Assembly: GCA_025996695.1 (NCBI GenBank)
Contig: BNTP01000106.1
Coordinates: 1-7,510 of the forward strand
Reading direction: 5' to 3'
DNA length: 7,510 nucleotides
Source of the DNA: Bacteroidia bacterium
Lineage (GTDB): Bacteria; Bacteroidota; Bacteroidia; Bacteroidales; Azobacteroidaceae
Positions within the stretch are counted from its first letter, which is position 1; the number at the start of each line of letters is the position of its first letter. The notes below the pieces were generated by a model. That model had not been told where the DNA came from and made no database searches. It worked only from the letters and a program-made list of their open reading frames with translations. A program made the position numbers and the translations under genes. Positions 5,965-7,510 of this stretch are shown in pieces.

Positions 5965-6657
5965 CTACTTTCGCCGACTCAAACTAATTTGCGGTATTCC
6001 TGTGGCTGATTCAGGATAGACTACCACGCCGTTTTGAGAAAATGATACTAAGGTGATTCTTACTCCCACACCAAAATCCTGCATCCCACAGATTAACCCA
6101 TCTTTTAGGCGTCCAATACCTTCAATATAGATTATATCATAAGAAAGTGTTATTCGTTTTCGTAAAATCGAACCAATCTCAACGAAATCAATTTTTTGAA
6201 CTTGAACCGGTTCATCTTCTCCTACAACGTCTCCCACTTGAACTTGAAAATCATATAAAAGTTCTTCCGGCCAACCATCAAATTTGTGAAATATTTGCTG
6301 ATTCGTTATATCCTCTCGGATATAGCTGATGTAAACGGAAGTGTCGCCTAACGGCGGAAGCTCGCGATTATATTCCATTAATTGAGTATATTTTATTCCT
6401 TCAATGATTGTATCATTTCCAAGTTCTATAATTTGATGTCGAGAAATGGAAGGTCTATATTGAACACGTTCTATCCACTGATTGCCGGGAATAAGCATCG
6501 GAATATAGGCGTGAGGAACGGTATCTTCCGCTACACCCGAAATATTTGGAATAGAATCCGCTTCTACACTAGCCTCCTTTTTAGTCTGAAATTCATCCAT
6601 ACCGGAAGCACAACTCATTAAGCCAAACAGGCCTACAATAAATAACATTCGTTTCAT
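5965..6657 (-). CDS. Bacteroidales lipoprotein, copy 2 of a tandem pair (230 aa)
   Basis: The N-terminus MKRMLFIVGLFGLMSCASG is a lipoprotein signal peptide with Cys16 as the lipidation site. A linker rich in Glu/Ser/Asp (20-48) follows, then a domain with YIPMLIPGNQW (51-61), ELGNDTIIEGIKYTQLMEY (78-96), YISYIRED (109-116), EELLYDFQVQVGD (131-143) and YIEGIGRLKDGL (177-188). This order ('W ... GDTII.G..Y ... iRE ... LYDF...GD ... EGIG..GL') is a recurring one among secreted and surface proteins of Bacteroidales. No function is known to me and no catalytic residues stand out. Its start lies 12 nt after the stop of its paralogue. The two proteins are almost identical over the first 64 residues (4 differences) and the last 26 (3 differences), but differ by substitutions and indels between. 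An outer-membrane anchor is likely; surface exposure cannot be judged, as the residues after the cysteine (ASGMDE) are not a clear export signal. Confidence 0.82.
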   Translation of the reverse strand: MKRMLFIVGLFGLMSCASGMDEFQTKKEASVEADSIPNISGVAEDTVPHAYIPMLIPGNQWIERVQYRPSISRHQIIELGNDTIIEGIKYTQLMEYNRELPPLGDTSVYISYIREDITNQQIFHKFDGWPEELLYDFQVQVGDVVGEDEPVQVQKIDFVEIGSILRKRITLSYDIIYIEGIGRLKDGLICGMQDFGVGVRITLVSFSQNGVVVYPESATGIPQISLSRRK

Positions 6658-7419
6658 AATTTGTATATTTTACTGTCGCCGACTCAAACTAATTTGCGGT
6701 ATTCCTGTGGATGATTCAGGATAGACCTGCACGCCGTTTTGAGAAAAAGAAGTTAAGGTTGTTCTTGATCCCACAACAGGCCCCCTAGATCCACTAATTA
6801 AACCGTATTCTAAACATCCAATACCTTCAATCCACACGACATCCGTATCATGATAGTCTTCATGTATTGGATGAAGGATCATTCTTTTGCGTGAAATTCC
6901 ACCAATGTTAATAAAATCAATTGTTTCTACAGAGTGTTCAAAGTACTCTTCTCCTATTATGTCGCCCACTTGAAGTTGGAAATCATATAAAAGTTCTTCT
7001 TCGCCGTAACCATCTAAATAAAATACTTTTTGACTCGTTGTATCCTCTCGGATATGGCTGATGTAAACGTAAGTGTTGCCTAACGAAGGAAGCACGCGAT
7101 TATGATATTCTATAAATTGAGTATATTTTACTCCTTCGATGATTGTATCATTTCCAAGTTCTATAATATTGATATGAGTACTGGGGTACGGACTCATGGG
7201 ATTGCCATCAATACGTTCTATCCATTGATTGCCGGGAATAAGCATCGGAATATAAGCATGAGGAACGGTATCTTCCGCTACATCGGAAATATTTGGAATA
7301 GAATCTGCTTCTACACTAGCCTCCTTTTTAGCCTGAAATTCATCCATACCGGAAGCACAACTCACTAAGCCGAACAGACCGATAATAAATAACATTCGTT
7401 TCATAATTTGTATATTTTA
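5966..7419 (-). repeat. Tandem duplication of a lipoprotein gene unit (about 0.7 kb)
   Basis: The units 5966-6672 and 6671-7419 are direct repeats of one gene with its short leader. Identity is very high over the first 190 bp or so of each gene plus about 16 bp of leader, and over the last 80 bp; it is lower and interrupted by indels between. The stop codon TAA of the first copy is formed by the leader of the second, so the junction is seamless, as expected from unequal crossing over. Confidence 0.8.
6670..7404 (-). CDS. Bacteroidales lipoprotein, copy 1 of a tandem pair (244 aa)
   Basis: This is the paralogue upstream of the 230-residue lipoprotein, with the same signal peptide and lipobox (MKRMLFIIGLFGLVSCASG, Cys16) and the same domain order. 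Motifs are YIPMLIPGNQW (51-61), ELGNDTIIEGVKYTQFIEY (82-100), YISHIRED (114-121), EELLYDFQLQVGD (136-148), WIEGIGCLEYGL (191-202) and the shared C-terminus from SFSQNG to SLSRR. It is 14 residues longer through inserts after residue 65, around 125-135 and near 180-188. The leader ATATACAAATT before the ATG is identical to that of the downstream copy, so the duplicated unit includes the translation-initiation region. No TAnnTTTG promoter box is visible in 7405-7477, so the pair may be transcribed from a promoter outside the window together with the gene that ends at 7478. Function unknown. Confidence 0.82.
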   Translation of the reverse strand: MKRMLFIIGLFGLVSCASGMDEFQAKKEASVEADSIPNISDVAEDTVPHAYIPMLIPGNQWIERIDGNPMSPYPSTHINIIELGNDTIIEGVKYTQFIEYHNRVLPSLGNTYVYISHIREDTTSQKVFYLDGYGEEELLYDFQLQVGDIIGEEYFEHSVETIDFINIGGISRKRMILHPIHEDYHDTDVVWIEGIGCLEYGLISGSRGPVVGSRTTLTSFSQNGVQVYPESSTGIPQISLSRRQ

Positions 7420-7477
7420 TAATTTTTATTTTTTTATTTTTCTTCCTGCATTCCGTCGAAATGGGGTGTTTCATTTT

Positions 7478-7510
7478 TTATCTTACCACTATTTTTACGC
7501 CCTCTGTTTC
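7478..7510 (-). CDS. 3' end of an upstream gene, possibly a type IX secretion C-terminal domain
   Basis: From the right edge the minus strand reads ETEGVKIVVR and then TAA (7480-7478). Ten residues are too few for a real identification. Type IX secretion sorting domains of Bacteroidota commonly end with a short basic, valine-rich strand of the form 'G.K..KVVVR/K', which this resembles. The alternative is that this frame is not coding. It lies on the same strand as the lipoprotein pair, 73 nt upstream, so it could share a transcript with it. Confidence 0.3.
   Translation of the reverse strand, partial: ETEGVKIVVR

Noticed and set aside
7451..7466. Short dyad (imperfect ATTCCGTCGAAAT) upstream of the lipoprotein pair as an operator or terminator
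   Set aside because: The stem is only about five pairs including a wobble and is not followed by a T-run; it is within chance expectation.

Overview
The window looks like a chromosomal stretch from a member of the Bacteroidota, probably order Bacteroidales. Four things point that way. The DNA is AT-rich, and the intergenic regions carry the phylum's own promoter type (-7 TAnnTTTG, in one case with a -33 TTTG at 19 bp). Starts sit in A-rich leaders mostly without Shine-Dalgarno sequences. The gene families are also Bacteroidales-typical: a polytopic membrane protein resembling DUF6057, a PD40/TolB-like heme-motif lipoprotein, and 'GNQW...GDTIIEG' type lipoproteins. No rRNA, tRNA or CRISPR array is visible.

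Left part (1-2333) is an accessory or defence-type region. The first 30 codons of an IS5-like transposase run off the left edge on the minus strand, with their own promoter. Next is a 115-bp segment bounded by a perfect 18-bp inverted repeat whose arms each carry an outward-facing TACCTTTG box. The right-hand box is part of a very good promoter placed almost directly on a PIN-domain toxin-like gene. A small gene follows the PIN gene and may encode its partner or antitoxin. Facing it tail to tail is an AbiE-type (type IV) toxin-antitoxin operon on the minus strand: the AbiEi-like antitoxin first, then the AbiEii-like nucleotidyltransferase, overlapping by 7 bp.

Middle part (2334-5905) holds a divergent promoter region and then a two-gene plus-strand operon. 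The first gene encodes a 641-residue protein with about eight or nine membrane segments and a helical, TPR-like soluble C-terminal half. The second, 13 nt later, encodes a 485-residue lipoprotein with a CxxCH heme c motif and several PD40 beta-propeller repeats. This pair looks like ordinary vertically inherited envelope machinery of unknown role.

Right part (5897-7510) starts with a palindromic element of about 60 bp that can fold into a three-way junction and overlaps the stop codon of the heme lipoprotein gene. It separates the plus-strand operon from a convergent minus-strand pair of tandemly duplicated lipoprotein genes (230 and 244 residues). Their ends are almost identical and their middles have diverged. 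The last 33 bases appear to be the 3' end of a further minus-strand gene upstream of the pair.

The most promising items for follow-up are the PIN gene with its downstream small partner, the inverted repeat with outward promoters, the three-way-junction repeat, and the heme-motif propeller lipoprotein paired with a membrane protein.
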